Shown here: positions 14,005 through 14,504 of the stretch, one piece after another
How the letters are laid out: each line of letters starts with the position of its first letter
Position numbering within the stretch: position 1 is the stretch's first letter
DNA from: Terriglobia bacterium
GTDB taxonomy: Bacteria; Acidobacteriota; Terriglobia; UBA7540
DNA length: 14,504 bases
Assembly (NCBI GenBank): GCA_030040515.1
Contig: JASHTO010000228.1
Span: 1-14,504 of the forward strand
Reading direction: 5' to 3'
Position numbers and translations under genes: made by a program
The notes under the pieces: model-generated
What the model was told of the DNA's origin: nothing
The model's database searches: none
Seen by the model: the letters and a program-made list of their open reading frames with translations, nothing else

Positions 14005-14504
14005 CTTTTGTATCGCCGTGGCAAAGTATCCGGGCTTCCAGCGCAAAATCACGCCGCGGCGCGTGGTCTCCACTTTGATCGACCGATACGTCCCGTCCAG
14101 AACATTGCGTGTCGGCTTGTAGCTGATCAGATACTGTTCGCTGAGATCGTGCCCGATGAGCTGAAGCGCGCCCGTAAGGTTGGCCAAGCGCTCCGAAGAT
14201 AGCTCGCCCGTTTCCGCCCCCTCGGCCTTATTCTGCGAGGTGTCATCGATCTGACCATGCGAAAGGTATCCCGATTGCACATCGGTGCCGGGAGTGTCAC
14301 GCAAGGGAAACAGCGGATAGCCACCCGTATCGCTGGCGAGCTCCTGAAGATTCTTATCCCCGGGATTTGAGAATCCATAAGCCGCCGTATCCACCGTGTA
14401 GATCATGGTTTCCGCCATGCGCGCCATGGAAACGGTTTCATCCAGGGTGTGCTGGCTTTCGATGTCCATTCCGTCGCTCACCACCACCAGCACCCGTCGC
14501 ATTT
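13996..14504 (-). CDS. VWFA-related Acidobacterial domain protein, C-terminal part, runs off window
   Basis: The last 169 codons or so of a larger protein; the frame is open to the window edge and the ATG at 14502 is internal. RRVLVVVSDGMD at the edge is the buried strand of a von Willebrand factor A fold carrying one of the metal-site residues. The typical helix-strand pair ETVSMARMAETMIYTVDT and LQELASDTGGYPLFP follow. The end EQYLISYKPT...DGTYRSIKVETTR...WKPGYFA is the hallmark C-terminus of the VWFA-related family that is highly expanded in Acidobacteria, usually secreted and of unknown role. The MIDAS DxSxS and any signal peptide lie outside the window. A stretch between the A domain and the C-terminal motif (GQIDDTSQNKAEGAETG) is hydrophilic and probably a loop. 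Confidence 0.9.
   Translation of the reverse strand, partial: MRRVLVVVSDGMDIESQHTLDETVSMARMAETMIYTVDTAAYGFSNPGDKNLQELASDTGGYPLFPLRDTPGTDVQSGYLSHGQIDDTSQNKAEGAETGELSSERLANLTGALQLIGHDLSEQYLISYKPTRNVLDGTYRSIKVETTRRGVILRWKPGYFATAIQKKG

Overview
The window most resembles a chromosomal segment of an acidobacterium. The best evidence is the truncated gene at the right end, which encodes the C-terminal part of a 'VWFA-related Acidobacterial domain' protein. The moderately high GC, the many GTG/TTG starts and the repeat-rich intergenic spacers fit but prove nothing. Nothing looks like a plasmid or phage. There are no tRNA, rRNA, CRISPR or transposase genes.

Left part (1-6063, all minus strand). The 5' end of hemB (porphobilinogen synthase) lies 17 bp downstream of a phenylacetate-CoA-ligase/CapK-like ANL enzyme. 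Upstream of that is a FemAB/GNAT-like protein, and then an ABC-2 exporter (permease and ATPase). The ANL and FemAB-like genes are not adjacent in one transcript. Each has its own long upstream region carrying the same 42-bp element (39/42 identical), followed after exactly 21 nt by the same AAAATAA box. This is the strongest regulatory signal in the window and suggests the two genes share a regulator, perhaps for cell-envelope or extracellular-polymer synthesis.

Middle part (6064-12731). A FabG-like short-chain dehydrogenase is read to the right. Convergent to it is a two-gene signalling unit: a globin-coupled (heme) hybrid histidine kinase and a single-domain response regulator that overlap by 3 nt. 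Divergent from these is a plus-strand operon: a membrane histidine kinase, a sigma54-dependent NtrC-type regulator, and a stand-alone protein resembling the N-terminal domain of AhpF (protein disulfide oxidoreductase fold). Two signalling systems, one probably sensing O2/NO/CO or redox through heme and one linked to a dithiol protein, therefore lie back to back over a 62-bp shared intergenic region.

Right part (12732-14504, minus strand). Adenine phosphoribosyltransferase (apt), acylphosphatase and the partial VWFA-domain protein. The spacers here, and the one between the NtrC kinase and its regulator, are unusual. Each carries arrays of degenerate 7-bp units in one orientation near one gene and in the opposite orientation near the other gene. 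One of these spacers also holds a fold-back, MITE-like element of about 130 bp. The inverted-heptad spacers and the duplicated promoter are the parts of the window I could not match to anything I know.
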